Shown here piece after piece: positions 8,750 through 17,131 of a DNA stretch of 64,000 nucleotides; positions within the stretch are counted from its first letter, which is position 1, and every line of letters begins with the position of its first letter. Made by a program: the position numbers and the translations under genes. The stretch spans positions 87,199 to 151,198 of the forward strand of contig NZ_BMHQ01000001.1 of NCBI RefSeq assembly GCF_014641195.1. The letters run 5' to 3'. The notes under the pieces are model-generated. The model did not search any database and was not told the origin of the DNA. It saw only the letters and a program-made list of their open reading frames with translations. This stretch comes from Marinithermofilum abyssi (GTDB taxonomy: Bacteria; Bacillota; Bacilli; Thermoactinomycetales; DSM-45169).

Positions 8750-9654
8750 TCACCTCCGTAATAGACCCAGCGAAGGGACGATTTGAAAATGACCAGGGTG
8801 ATCAGCATCACGATGACAAACAATACCCATGCCAGGGCGCTGGCGTATCCCATGTTGAGGTTGACGAAGGCCTCATTGTACAGATACACCGCGTAAAAGA
8901 GCATGCTCTGATCCGGCCCGCCCAGATTGTCCTGGGATAGGATGAACGCTTCGGTGAAGATCTGGAACGCCCCGATCAGCCCCATGATCAGCTGAAACAG
9001 GGTGACCGGAGACAGGGCGGGCAACACAATGCATTTAAACTTATGCCACGCGTTGGCCCCGTCGATGGAGGCGGCTTCGTAAAATTCCCGGGGGATCCCC
9101 TGCAGCGCCGCGAGATAGATCAGGGCCCCGCCTCCGGTCCCGAATAGTCCCATGATGATGAGGGAGGGCTTGGTGAAAGCCGGGTCCGACAGCCAGGCGG
9201 GATCCGGCAGGCCCACGGCCCGCAAAGCCGTGTTAAGGATCCCCATCTCGGGGTTGAGAATCCACAGCCACAACAGGGAGCTGGCAACGCCGGGAATCAC
9301 CGTCGGCAGATAGTAGACCGTCCGGTAAAAGGCGATCCCCTTCACCTTCATGTTCAAGAGGAGGGCGATCAAGAGACTGACGGTGATGGAGACCGGGACG
9401 GCGATGAAAGCCATGAAAAAGGTGTTGCTCAGGGCCTTGTAAAAGTTTTCGTCCTGGAAGATTCGGGTGTAGTTGTCCAGACCCACCCACTTCGCTTCCG
9501 TGAAAATGTCGTATTCGGTAAAGCTGAAGTAAAGGGATTGAAAAAAGGGAATCACGGTCAGAAATAGGAAACCAGCGATGAACGGGAAGGCGAAGGCCAG
9601 TCCCATCCAGAAATCCCGCCGTTTTCTCCGCATCGCCAGACTTTTTTGCGCCAT
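8746..9654 (-). CDS. sugar ABC transporter permease, MalF-type (operon 1)
   Basis: CUT1 permease subunit, 302 residues from ATG 9654 (MAQKSLAMRRKRRDFWMG). An ATG at 9669 also opens the frame, but GGAGG sits eight bases before 9654, so I prefer that one. Six membrane segments follow the basic N-terminus, and the ATPase-docking loop EAASIDGANAWHKFK is near residue 200. The gene follows the binding-protein gene after a perfect 26-base palindrome and overlaps the next permease by four bases. Confidence 0.93.
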   Translation of the reverse strand: MAQKSLAMRRKRRDFWMGLAFAFPFIAGFLFLTVIPFFQSLYFSFTEYDIFTEAKWVGLDNYTRIFQDENFYKALSNTFFMAFIAVPVSITVSLLIALLLNMKVKGIAFYRTVYYLPTVIPGVASSLLWLWILNPEMGILNTALRAVGLPDPAWLSDPAFTKPSLIIMGLFGTGGGALIYLAALQGIPREFYEAASIDGANAWHKFKCIVLPALSPVTLFQLIMGLIGAFQIFTEAFILSQDNLGGPDQSMLFYAVYLYNEAFVNLNMGYASALAWVLFVIVMLITLVIFKSSLRWVYYGGE

Positions 9655-9688
9655 TGCACCATCCTCCATCCTTTCCCTGGTGAATGGG

Positions 9689-9714
9689 AAATCCCGTAGA
9701 TATCTACGGGATTT
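9689..9714. repeat. intercistronic palindrome between binding protein and permeases
   Basis: Perfect 13+13 palindrome (AAATCCCGTAGAT and its complement) directly after the solute-binding protein stop. On the minus-strand transcript it forms a hairpin followed by few T, so it is more likely a 3'-end stabiliser or partial terminator that lets the binding protein be made in excess over the permeases. Confidence 0.6.
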
Positions 9715-9718
9715 TAAG

Positions 9719-11002
9719 TTATTTCATCGTCTTTTCCACCAGGGGTTGAATCTTTGTTTCCACGTCTTTCAGCCCTTTTTCAACGGGGACTTTGCCGCGG
9801 TTGATCTGGTCGTTCTGCTTGTGGATTTCCTGCATGTATTTCTCCATGAAGGGCAGGGACGGCAGGGGCTCCATCTTTTCGCTGTTGGCGTATTTGAGGA
9901 AACGATCGAACTTCGGAACATCCTTGAACGCCGGATCATCCATGGCGCTTTTCCGCGGCGGGAGGTTGCCGAGAGCCTTATCGAATTTAACCATTTGCTC
10001 TTTCTTGGCCAGCCAGCTCATGAACTTCCAGGCGGCTTCCGGCTCGTCCGCCTTTTTCGGGATGTACAACAGGTTGACGTTGATGTAGCCCGCGTTTTTG
10101 GCCTCCGGATGGTTCTCATCGTAGGGAAGCGGGGCCACATCGTAATTCAGCTTGGGTGCGTTCTTGCCCAGAATGGGAGCTAACCACTCCCCGTCCAGGG
10201 TCATCGCGTATTTGCCGGTGGCGAAAGGATTCTGGGGAGAACCGTAGTTCCCGTTCCCGGCAAGGAGGCGGTCTATCTTTTCCGGTCCGTGTTTTTGCCA
10301 GACGCTCGAGGTCAGCTCGACGGCGGACTTGAATCCGGGATCGAGGGGGGTCACTTTTTTCGCTTCGGGATCCCACAGGCGGCCCTCGAAGGATTGCATC
10401 CACACGTGGGGGATCTGTCCTGGCCACAGTCCAAGGCGGGTGATCCGTCCGTTTTTCTCCTCGCTCAGCTTGGCTTCGTATTTCTTCAGTTCCTGGATCG
10501 TTTCCGGCGGGCGGTCAAATCCAGCCTTTTTCAAAAGATCCTTATTGTAATAAAGCATCCACGTATTCATGCCGAGGGGAAGTCCGTAAGTCTTCCCTTC
10601 ATAGGTGACGGCATCTCTCGCGGCGGGCAAATAGTCTTCCATGTCGTATCCGTCTTTTTTGATGTACGCATCCAGGGGCATCATGGCGCCTTTGTCGGCC
10701 CAGGACGCCAGGTTGATCTCATCGGGCAGCGAGGCGAGGTCCGGCGGGTTCCCCCCGACGATCGCCGTCATCTGCTTCCGGAGGTCCCCCTGGGCCAGTC
10801 CGTTGACGTAAACTTCATCCTGGCTCCGGTTGAATTCGTCGATCAGCTTCTTCATGGAAGTGGATCCGTCACCCATCCATGTGTACCAAAAGTCGATCTC
10901 CGTCCGTTTTCCCCCGCCCGTGCCTTCCGACGGACTGCAGCCCGAAAGGCCCGCGACGGCGACCAGGCAGACCGTCGTCATCAAAGCTAGCAAGCGTTTC
11001 AT
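9719..11002 (-). CDS. sugar ABC transporter solute-binding lipoprotein (operon 1)
   Basis: Extracellular binding protein of family 1 (CUT1), 427 residues. It begins MKRLLALMTTVCLVAVAGL and has a lipobox LSGC, so it should be lipidated and anchored outside the membrane. TEIDFWYTWMGD after the lipobox starts the first lobe. ATG at 11002 is chosen because AAAAGGGGTG precedes it by seven bases; an earlier in-frame start near 11056 lacks one. It is the first gene of operon 1. Upstream lies a long leader with a good promoter, AAACGTTT motifs and a cre-like site. Confidence 0.94.
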   Translation of the reverse strand: MKRLLALMTTVCLVAVAGLSGCSPSEGTGGGKRTEIDFWYTWMGDGSTSMKKLIDEFNRSQDEVYVNGLAQGDLRKQMTAIVGGNPPDLASLPDEINLASWADKGAMMPLDAYIKKDGYDMEDYLPAARDAVTYEGKTYGLPLGMNTWMLYYNKDLLKKAGFDRPPETIQELKKYEAKLSEEKNGRITRLGLWPGQIPHVWMQSFEGRLWDPEAKKVTPLDPGFKSAVELTSSVWQKHGPEKIDRLLAGNGNYGSPQNPFATGKYAMTLDGEWLAPILGKNAPKLNYDVAPLPYDENHPEAKNAGYINVNLLYIPKKADEPEAAWKFMSWLAKKEQMVKFDKALGNLPPRKSAMDDPAFKDVPKFDRFLKYANSEKMEPLPSLPFMEKYMQEIHKQNDQINRGKVPVEKGLKDVETKIQPLVEKTMK

Positions 11003-11103
11003 GTGGGCACCCCTTTTCGTTTGAGTGATGTGGATTGGAAGCGTTTCTGCCACCACTTCCGGATCTTCGGCTTATTCAACCGACAAAGAACAGGGAATCG
11101 ATT

Positions 11104-11118
11104 GGATATCGCTTTCAT
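11104..11118 (-). promoter_or_regulatory. weak cre-like site
   Basis: The minus strand reads ATGAAAGCGATATCC, fourteen of fifteen positions of WTGNAANCGNWNNCW. It lies in the operon 1 leader, about 100 bases before the binding-protein start, where CcpA could block elongation. Confidence 0.35.
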
Positions 11119-11171
11119 TTTGCGAACCGCGGTTTTCATAACAACCGAAAAGTATCCATATGGAAAATTAT

Positions 11172-11179
11172 AAACGTTT
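11172..11179. promoter_or_regulatory. AAACGTTT operator motif
   Basis: Palindromic core with central CpG, typical of LacI/GalR-family operators, in the operon 1 leader. The flanks read TAAACGTTTCGATT on the plus strand. It overlaps a TATAAT on the minus strand. Confidence 0.5.
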
Positions 11180-11288
11180 CGATTTTTCTCCTCGCTCAAT
11201 GAATGAAAGACCGCTTCTGTCCAAAGTGGAGAATCGAGTTTTTCATCGCAACATCCGCAATAGGGTACCGGTGCTCCCTCCATTCCTC

Positions 11289-11298
11289 AAAACGTTTT
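11289..11298. promoter_or_regulatory. AAAACGTTTT operator motif at the operon 1 promoter
   Basis: Ten-base palindrome with central CpG, placed roughly 10-20 bases after the expected start of transcription of operon 1. The position is ideal for repression by the LacI-family protein of operon 2. Confidence 0.6.
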
Positions 11299-11316
11299 TA
11301 TTTCCATTATAGTACC

Positions 11317-11344
11317 AATATAAAAGTATTCTGATGTTTGTCAA
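11317..11344 (-). promoter_or_regulatory. sigma-A promoter of sugar operon 1
   Basis: Minus strand: -35 TTGACA (11339-11344), 16-base spacer, -10 TATATT (11317-11322). It points at the binding-protein gene and leaves a leader of about 300 bases that carries operator-like and cre-like motifs. Confidence 0.7.
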
Positions 11345-11551
11345 ATCGTTGTCTCCTATATCTTATATATACTGGCTGCGGCCGCCAAAGGGTCGTTGGA
11401 ACGAGAAACGTTTCGATTATCGCCCCACAGTCACTTTGCCCTTATACAGCACATCTCCTAACGCCGTAACCGCTTTTTGTCCTGAGTGAGTGGCCAAAGG
11501 TCTGGCCGCCAGTTCATCCTTTGGTCAAGGTCGTTCTTTTTTGCTGAGAAA
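11345..11551. other. gene-free stretch between the two sugar operons
   Basis: No gene is seen in the 730 bases between the operon 1 lipoprotein start and the GH144 stop. Besides the promoter and sites listed separately it holds one more GAAACGTTTC palindrome at 11405-11414 and no open frame of note. Confidence 0.6.
11405..11414. promoter_or_regulatory. GAAACGTTTC operator motif
   Basis: Ten-base perfect palindrome, about 60 bases upstream of the operon 1 -35 box. Together with 11172 and 11289 it gives three copies around this promoter, spaced about 115 bases apart, which would suit DNA looping by a LacI-type dimer or tetramer. Confidence 0.5.
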
Positions 11552-11610
11552 GCACCCCCCAAGAAGCAGTTTCATCCCCCAGATTTCCTGTTTCTGCTTT
11601 GAAGGGGTGC
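11552..11610 (-). terminator. probable terminator after the GH144 gene
   Basis: Outer arms GCACCCC and GGGGTGC with a second paired block AAGCAG/CTGCTT inside. On the minus strand it is followed by TTTCT. The U-tract is poor, so termination is probable but not certain. Confidence 0.45.
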
Positions 11611-11735
11611 AGACCATTGATGCGTACACATTGTGGATTGCCTGTCTAGCTTGAATAGATCCCCTTACTGATGGATGCTGGGTGAATGCTCATGGAGATC
11701 TTGCAACCTCCCACTGTTTTCTGGAAGCATCCGCC

Positions 11736-13088
11736 TCAGTCGCTAATGGAAAATTCTTCTATCTCCAACAGCCGCTCCGGGGTACGGCCAACCGGGTCTT
11801 GATGGAAGTAATCCCGGATGACGCCTCCCTTCAGGTGGTTGGCGATGGAGACGAGGATCATCCCCTGGTCCAGCGCCAGATAAGCAGGAGTCACTTCTCC
11901 CGTCTTCACGTTGACGGAGTCATAGAAGCCGTACTTGCCGTAAGCCCCCAGCTCCTTCAGCACCTTCATGTTCTTGTACACTTCCTTCGGCAGGAAGTCC
12001 AGGGCGAGAAGGCTGGCGTGGGGAGTCACCGTGCCGTCGTCTTTGTACCCGTCAGCCCAGGTGCCGGCTTGATCCACGCCGAACTCCGAGTATCCGTTCG
12101 GGATGGCGCAGGGAGAAAAGCCCCAGGCCGGGTATCCTTTTTCCTTGGCGAAGGCGATCTGCACCTGTGCCTGCCGCTTGTCGTTCAAACCGAGGCCTTT
12201 GGTTGCCAACTCCTTCTCTTTCATGACGATGGTGGGCATCAGGGATTCAAACATGCTGCCGCCCCAGCTGGGGACGAACTTGATTCCTTGATATTCGTAA
12301 TGCCCCTCGTACACGTCGATCCCGTCGTATGTTTTGGTGGTGCCGGTCGGGGTCTGCTCCTGTTCCCACTCCGGCGGGAACGTGCGGAACATCTTCCACC
12401 AGTGCTCCGAGGGCAGATCCCCTTTGCCGATGCCGATATAGCTGGCAGCGCGGGGTTCCGTGTTGAACATGCCGTACGTATGGCTGGTATATGCCCCCTT
12501 GGCTACATCATACCCCCCGTAAAGCTGCCCTGCGTCCTCGTTATACAGGTCGGCAAAGTTCATTCCGTCCAGCAAAGCAGTGGCGTCGTCGGAAACTTCC
12601 GGGTAGGCTTGCCGCACGACGACGAGACCGGCAGCCAGCCAGCCGTTGTCCACGGAGGAGATGAATTGGCCCCAATCCTTTTTCAATGTGGCGTCATCGG
12701 TATAGTACCAGTTATAGAAAAACCCGCGCCACTTTTCCATCTTTTTCAGAGTGTCAAGTGTCCCTTGCACCCGTTTTACCGCTTCCGCCCGCTCGATGAA
12801 ACCCATCTCCTCGGCCGATACGGTGCTCATCATGTACATCCCGATATTGGTGGGAGAGGTGTGTTCCGCCTTTTTCACCCCGCTGTCCAGGATACGGACT
12901 TCGTCTAGGGGCAGTTGGGTGGTCGGGTCGGTATGGTCCTCGAAATATGTCCAGGTTTTCCGGGCGGTGTTTTTCAGTTCAGCATCGAAATCCGTTGCGG
13001 ATTCCGCCCCGCCCAATGCTTGTGCCGACGCTTGGTTCATACTGAAGACCAGGAGCATCGCCAGCAGGGATAAGGCCCCTTTTCGCAT
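11736..13088 (-). CDS. secreted GH144-type (glycoamylase-fold) endo-beta-1,2-glucanase candidate
   Basis: Exported hydrolase, 450 residues. ATG 13088 is chosen because GAGGTG lies eight bases ahead; a GTG three codons earlier is crowded by it. A signal peptide ends near ASA-QA at residue 22-24. The rest is a single (alpha/alpha)6-barrel of the 'glycoamylase' type (PF10091): TSPTNIGMYMMST at 77-89 is the signature shared with the same domain of cyclic beta-1,2-glucan synthases, followed by FFYNWY, SVDNGW and NTEPRAASYI (Glu211). Characterised members of GH144 cleave beta-1,2-glucan internally. It ends operon 2 and would supply sophoro-oligosaccharides to the neighbouring transporters. Fold is confident; the exact substrate is inferred. 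Confidence 0.82.
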   Translation of the reverse strand: MRKGALSLLAMLLVFSMNQASAQALGGAESATDFDAELKNTARKTWTYFEDHTDPTTQLPLDEVRILDSGVKKAEHTSPTNIGMYMMSTVSAEEMGFIERAEAVKRVQGTLDTLKKMEKWRGFFYNWYYTDDATLKKDWGQFISSVDNGWLAAGLVVVRQAYPEVSDDATALLDGMNFADLYNEDAGQLYGGYDVAKGAYTSHTYGMFNTEPRAASYIGIGKGDLPSEHWWKMFRTFPPEWEQEQTPTGTTKTYDGIDVYEGHYEYQGIKFVPSWGGSMFESLMPTIVMKEKELATKGLGLNDKRQAQVQIAFAKEKGYPAWGFSPCAIPNGYSEFGVDQAGTWADGYKDDGTVTPHASLLALDFLPKEVYKNMKVLKELGAYGKYGFYDSVNVKTGEVTPAYLALDQGMILVSIANHLKGGVIRDYFHQDPVGRTPERLLEIEEFSISD

Positions 13089-13170
13089 CGGTTTCACCTC
13101 GTGTCGTATGGTTTGGTCAACCCATTGTGCAGCACTTGGAGTTTAGAACGAAGTGATCCTGCTTTCCCCA

Positions 13171-13296
13171 TCACCCCCCCTTCCCCATTTTTATACAGAT
13201 TCCGAATACGGTAAGGGAGAGCGTTCCATGCCCCGCGCCGAGCGTGTACGCCTCATCCAGTGAATACCGCCACGTCCCGTTCAACGATTCTCCCAT
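13171..13296 (-). pseudogene. short remnant gene between GH35-like B and GH144
   Basis: ATG 13296 follows the GH35-like stop by three bases, with AGAAGGTG as ribosome site, and reads 41 codons starting MGESLNGTWRYSLDEAYTLG before a stop after a GGGGGGG run. SLNGTWRYSLD is the kind of opening seen in the N-terminal beta-sandwich of GH2-like enzymes. I read it as the stump of a third glycosidase gene deleted from the operon. It could instead be a genuine short peptide or chance. Confidence 0.4.
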
Positions 13297-13299
13297 CTG

Positions 13300-15699
13300 T
13301 TACACCTTCTCTTTCCCTGTTTCCAGGTACAGCTCCAGGGTGACGGAGCTGCCCGGTTCGCCGGTGAATCGGACGACTGTGCTCCCTTTCCCGTCACGGG
13401 ATGTCACTTGGGAGCCGTTGTTCACCCTGACCCCCCGCTCGCCGGAAAAAGCGATCTCTCCCGTCTCCCCGGAGAAGGCGAGTTCCAACACCGCTTTCTC
13501 CTCTTCCCGCCGGAAAGAGAGGATCTCCATCGTGCTGTAGTCCACCGTGAGCCCCTCCCACAGCGGTAGACAGACGGGCAGCATCACACCGGAGCGGGGG
13601 GCGACGGTCAGGACTTTGCCTCCGAACAGCGGTTCACCCTCCCGGTAAATCACCCCTTGTTGTGTGATTTCGTCGTAGTTGTGGATGAAAAGGAAGGAAG
13701 TCTTACCGTCGGAGCGCTCGGTAAGGGAGAGGTCCGGGTTGGAGGACGTGAGGGACGGGCGGATGCCAAAGGACCCGGCAATGGCCCGGATCACGTCCAG
13801 CTGGTAGTTGTAGTCGTGAGCCAACCCCAATCCCAGCATCATGAAAGCCCCTTTCCCGTGCGCCCGGACAAAGCCCGCCGCTTTTTCCCCGAAACGATCC
13901 CAGGCAATGGGCGTACCGGGCACTTTACCAAACTCCAACCGTACATCCACCTTAACGGAGTCGATCTCCAGCACGCGGGCTGTCTCTATGCCATGGACCG
14001 CTTTCCACTGCGGGATGTCAAGGGAGTCAACAAGAATGGTACAAGGATTACCGTCCAGGTTTTTGACAGGGGGCCGGGGGTAGAGGATCAACTTCCCGCC
14101 TTCTTCCACATAGCGAACCAGCTTACGCTGCACCCCTTCGTCCATCCGTTCTCCGCTGAACATCCACAGGGTGTTTACGGCTTCGGGGTCAATCCGGTCC
14201 TCCGCCAGCACGTCGACGGCTTCGAAGTGAAGATTGGCTGCCGTCAAAAGGCGCCCGATCCCATCGAAGAAGAAACGTTCCCGCTCGCCGGCGAGCTCGC
14301 TGACCATTGATCCAGCGGTTGTCCCCCTTTCCACCGTTTCCGTCATATAGTAGTCGGGGTAAAATGCGAGGTGGGTGTCGATCCGCTTAGTACAGCAGAG
14401 CAGCTTGTCCCCGTTCGCCTGGAGTAGTCGGCCGATGTGGCGCGCCGCTGTAAAAGAACGGCGTGGATTGCCGTCGGAATCGACGGGAGCCTGCCATTCG
14501 TGGCGCCGTCCGAACAGTCCGATATCTTCAAAATTTTCCCCCGCAACGAACATGTACCAATTGATCGCGTTCATACCGTGGGCGATGCAGGTGCGGGCGT
14601 TCAGGTCGAGGTCCTGGGGATACACCCGCGGCCGATCCGCCAACCGGCCCGACTGGAACTCCGCGGAGAAAAGCGGCTGTCCCGGTTGGGAGACGGCTTT
14701 CGTCAACGCAGAAGCTAGCACGAGATCGTGGTAAGTGTCATACCCGATATGTCCGGGATAGAAATCACCGGCCAACACCGTGTTTTCAACTTCCGGTGTC
14801 CGATACAGCTGAGAAAGGCCGATCGGGTAGTCGACACCCCTGCTGTAGACGGAAAAGTCCTTGAACCCGTGGACGTTGATGAGATACGGGACATGAATCC
14901 CGTAGGCTTGGGCAATTCCCTTCAATTCATCGACATAATCCCGGATCTGCTGCCGCCAGAACCTGCCCCATTCCCAGTGCAGTTTTTCCGCCAAACTTTG
15001 TTGACCTTTCAGAACTGCAGACTGAACAAATGCCTCCATATCGGCAAAGGACGTACCATAGGCATTGTTGAGTCCTTCCATCGATCCGTACTTCTCCGCC
15101 AGGTACTCCTGAAAGCGCTTCAGCACCACGGGATTATAATCCGATGTGTTGCTGACCCAATGTAGCATCCCGATCTCGTTGCACAGCTGGAACAGGATCA
15201 CCGGCCCGCCCCGGTCCTTCTGAAAAGGAACAATCACATCGCATACCCGTCCGTACCAGGCGGCCACTTTCTCCAAAAAGACGGGATGCAGGTAAGAAAC
15301 GATCCGGTTGGGATGTTGCCGGCCATCTTTTTGCAGAGCGACCACTTCAGGATAGTCGTCGTGAATCCAAGGCGGAATCCCCTCCAATCGCACCTCTGCC
15401 ATCACATAGGGACCCGGGCGCACAATGCAATACAGTTCTTTTTCAGCAATCAGCTCCAAGAAAGACTGCAGATCCTTTTCCGGTCGCGTTTCGCCGGTCA
15501 GATCCACTTCTCCTTCCGTGGGCTCATGCCACACCCAGGGAATGTAAGTGCTAACCAGGTTGCAGCCAGCCTCCTTCAACCTGTCCAGGCGATCCGCCCA
15601 CTCCCCCTTAGGGCAACGGTAATAGTGAAACTCCCCCCCGTAGAGAAATCGAGGCTTGCCGTCAATGACGAATTGTCCGTTCTTCATCTGGATTCCCAT
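13300..15699 (-). CDS. GH35-like glycosidase (paralog B)
   Basis: Paralog of the enzyme at 3253-5667, 799 residues from ATG 15699, which has GGAG eight bases ahead; ATG 15705 and TTG 15720 are less well placed. No signal peptide. GGEFHYYR (21-28), RPGPYVMAE (94-102), acid/base Glu175 in QLCNEIGML and probable nucleophile Glu347 in SAEFQSG align with paralog A position by position. A GATase-like middle domain and a C-terminal beta-rich region follow. The two paralogs lie in different operons and differ enough to suggest distinct chain length or linkage preference. A GH35 member acting on beta-1,2-glucans has, to my recollection, been described from Ignavibacterium, which fits the GH144 neighbour. 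Biochemical role is inferred. Confidence 0.85.
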   Translation of the reverse strand: MGIQMKNGQFVIDGKPRFLYGGEFHYYRCPKGEWADRLDRLKEAGCNLVSTYIPWVWHEPTEGEVDLTGETRPEKDLQSFLELIAEKELYCIVRPGPYVMAEVRLEGIPPWIHDDYPEVVALQKDGRQHPNRIVSYLHPVFLEKVAAWYGRVCDVIVPFQKDRGGPVILFQLCNEIGMLHWVSNTSDYNPVVLKRFQEYLAEKYGSMEGLNNAYGTSFADMEAFVQSAVLKGQQSLAEKLHWEWGRFWRQQIRDYVDELKGIAQAYGIHVPYLINVHGFKDFSVYSRGVDYPIGLSQLYRTPEVENTVLAGDFYPGHIGYDTYHDLVLASALTKAVSQPGQPLFSAEFQSGRLADRPRVYPQDLDLNARTCIAHGMNAINWYMFVAGENFEDIGLFGRRHEWQAPVDSDGNPRRSFTAARHIGRLLQANGDKLLCCTKRIDTHLAFYPDYYMTETVERGTTAGSMVSELAGERERFFFDGIGRLLTAANLHFEAVDVLAEDRIDPEAVNTLWMFSGERMDEGVQRKLVRYVEEGGKLILYPRPPVKNLDGNPCTILVDSLDIPQWKAVHGIETARVLEIDSVKVDVRLEFGKVPGTPIAWDRFGEKAAGFVRAHGKGAFMMLGLGLAHDYNYQLDVIRAIAGSFGIRPSLTSSNPDLSLTERSDGKTSFLFIHNYDEITQQGVIYREGEPLFGGKVLTVAPRSGVMLPVCLPLWEGLTVDYSTMEILSFRREEEKAVLELAFSGETGEIAFSGERGVRVNNGSQVTSRDGKGSTVVRFTGEPGSSVTLELYLETGKEKV

Positions 15700-15738
15700 T
15701 ACCATCTCTCCATTTTTCAAAAATTCATGTCTCTTCGG

Positions 15739-16254
15739 TTACGGCAGCTTGCTCAGCCGCGCTTTGGCGGTTCCGGAGACATCTTTGTCCATGGCGAAGG
15801 CTTCCGTCACCAGTTTGTAGGTTTCTTTCGCTCCCCGGAAATCCCGCCTCTCCTCATACATCTCCCCGACGCGCAGCATAATGCGGCTGAGATAGGTGTT
15901 GTCCCGGTTGAAATAACTCTTAAATAAGGCCTCTCCTTCTTCGATGGTCAGCTTCTCTTCAATGATGGTGTCGGCTTTTTTCTGCGCCTCACTGTATATG
16001 GCAGGGCGGGGCCATGCATAGGGCTCCCTCCAGGCGTCCACCACCTGCTGGAAACCGCCGTTCAGTTCCGTCTGACCATCCTCCCCTACCATCTCCATCC
16101 CTTTCAGGGCCGAGCCGTATTCGCCTTTCTCATAGCTGGCCATTGCCATATCAAAATAGACCTGGGAAGTGCGGTACATCTCCAGCCATACCCATCCATA
16201 GATGAGAGCCACCGCCATCAGTCCGATCCCCAGGTTGCGCCACCATTTTTTCAT
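15739..16254 (-). CDS. membrane-anchored TPR-like protein of operon 2, function unknown
   Basis: Protein of 171 residues from ATG 16254 (AGGGGG seven bases ahead). The N-terminus MKKWWRNLG is followed by one membrane span (about 9-28) and then an outside or periplasm-facing helical part with TPR-like pairs: MAMASYEKGEYGSALKG near 43-59 and a second pair near the end around RDFRGAKETYKLV. It lies between the permease and the GH35-like gene with five-base and 39-base gaps, so it is part of the operon. I do not recognise a characterised family. A role in presenting oligosaccharides or holding the transporter together is only a guess. Confidence 0.75.
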   Translation of the reverse strand: MKKWWRNLGIGLMAVALIYGWVWLEMYRTSQVYFDMAMASYEKGEYGSALKGMEMVGEDGQTELNGGFQQVVDAWREPYAWPRPAIYSEAQKKADTIIEEKLTIEEGEALFKSYFNRDNTYLSRIMLRVGEMYEERRDFRGAKETYKLVTEAFAMDKDVSGTAKARLSKLP

Positions 16255-16276
16255 GGACGATCCCCCTCTCAAGCCG

Positions 16277-17119
16277 TCACTTCAGCCCCACGCCGGAGAA
16301 GGCTTTGATAAAATGCCGCTGCAGCAGGAAATAGACCAGGACGACTGGCACCGTCACCAAGGTAGTCCCCGCCCACAATTGCTCTGCGTTTTTGCCGGGA
16401 ATTTCCGATTGGAAACTTAACAGACCGAGCTGGACGGTATACATGGATTCGTCCCGCAGGTAGAGGAGCGCTTCCAATAGATCGTTCCAGGCACCCATGA
16501 AACTTAAGACGGCCACTGTAGCCAGCACCGGACTGGACATCGGCAGGATCACCCGCCAGAAGACCCCCCACAGGTTGCATCCGTCCACTTTGGCTGCGTC
16601 CAGAAAATCGTCGGGAATCCGCTGGTAAAACTGCCGGATTAAAAAGATGTTGTACGGCTGCACGGCAACCGGCAGGATTAGGGCCTTGTAGGTGTTGACC
16701 CAGCCCCAGTTGAACAACAGGGAGTATTTGGGGATTAACAACAGAATCGATGGTATCATCATGGTCCCCAGCACCATGCTGAACAAGAGATTCCGGCCCG
16801 GAAAACGGATCTTGGCCAGGGCAAAGGCGACCATGGCGCTGAAGAAGACGTTTAACACCGTGACGCTGCCGGAGATGATCAGCGAGTTTTTAAACAGGTT
16901 CGCGATGTTCAACGTATCGAACACCTTCACATACCCGTCCACCGTCCACCGCGACGGCAGGGACGTCGGGTTGTGCAGGATCTCCGGCCCCGGCTTGAAG
17001 GAGTTGATCACCATGAACAGAAAGGGATAGAGAACGATGGCCGCCCCGACAGTGAGTAATGCGTAGATCAGGACCAGCGCCATCCTCCGCTGATTCTTCA
17101 TGCCCATGCTTGTCTTCAT
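16277..17119 (-). CDS. sugar ABC transporter permease, MalG-type (operon 2)
   Basis: CUT1 permease, 280 residues from ATG 17119; AGGGGG precedes it by eight bases, whereas GTG at 17128 has no room for one. Six membrane segments, and an ATPase-docking loop with DAAKVDGCNLWGVFWRVILP-like sequence near 190-210. It starts twelve bases after the partner permease stop. It differs clearly from the operon 1 permease, so the two transporters are not recent duplicates. Confidence 0.92.
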   Translation of the reverse strand: MKTSMGMKNQRRMALVLIYALLTVGAAIVLYPFLFMVINSFKPGPEILHNPTSLPSRWTVDGYVKVFDTLNIANLFKNSLIISGSVTVLNVFFSAMVAFALAKIRFPGRNLLFSMVLGTMMIPSILLLIPKYSLLFNWGWVNTYKALILPVAVQPYNIFLIRQFYQRIPDDFLDAAKVDGCNLWGVFWRVILPMSSPVLATVAVLSFMGAWNDLLEALLYLRDESMYTVQLGLLSFQSEIPGKNAEQLWAGTTLVTVPVVLVYFLLQRHFIKAFSGVGLK

Positions 17120-17131
17120 CCGCTTCACCCC

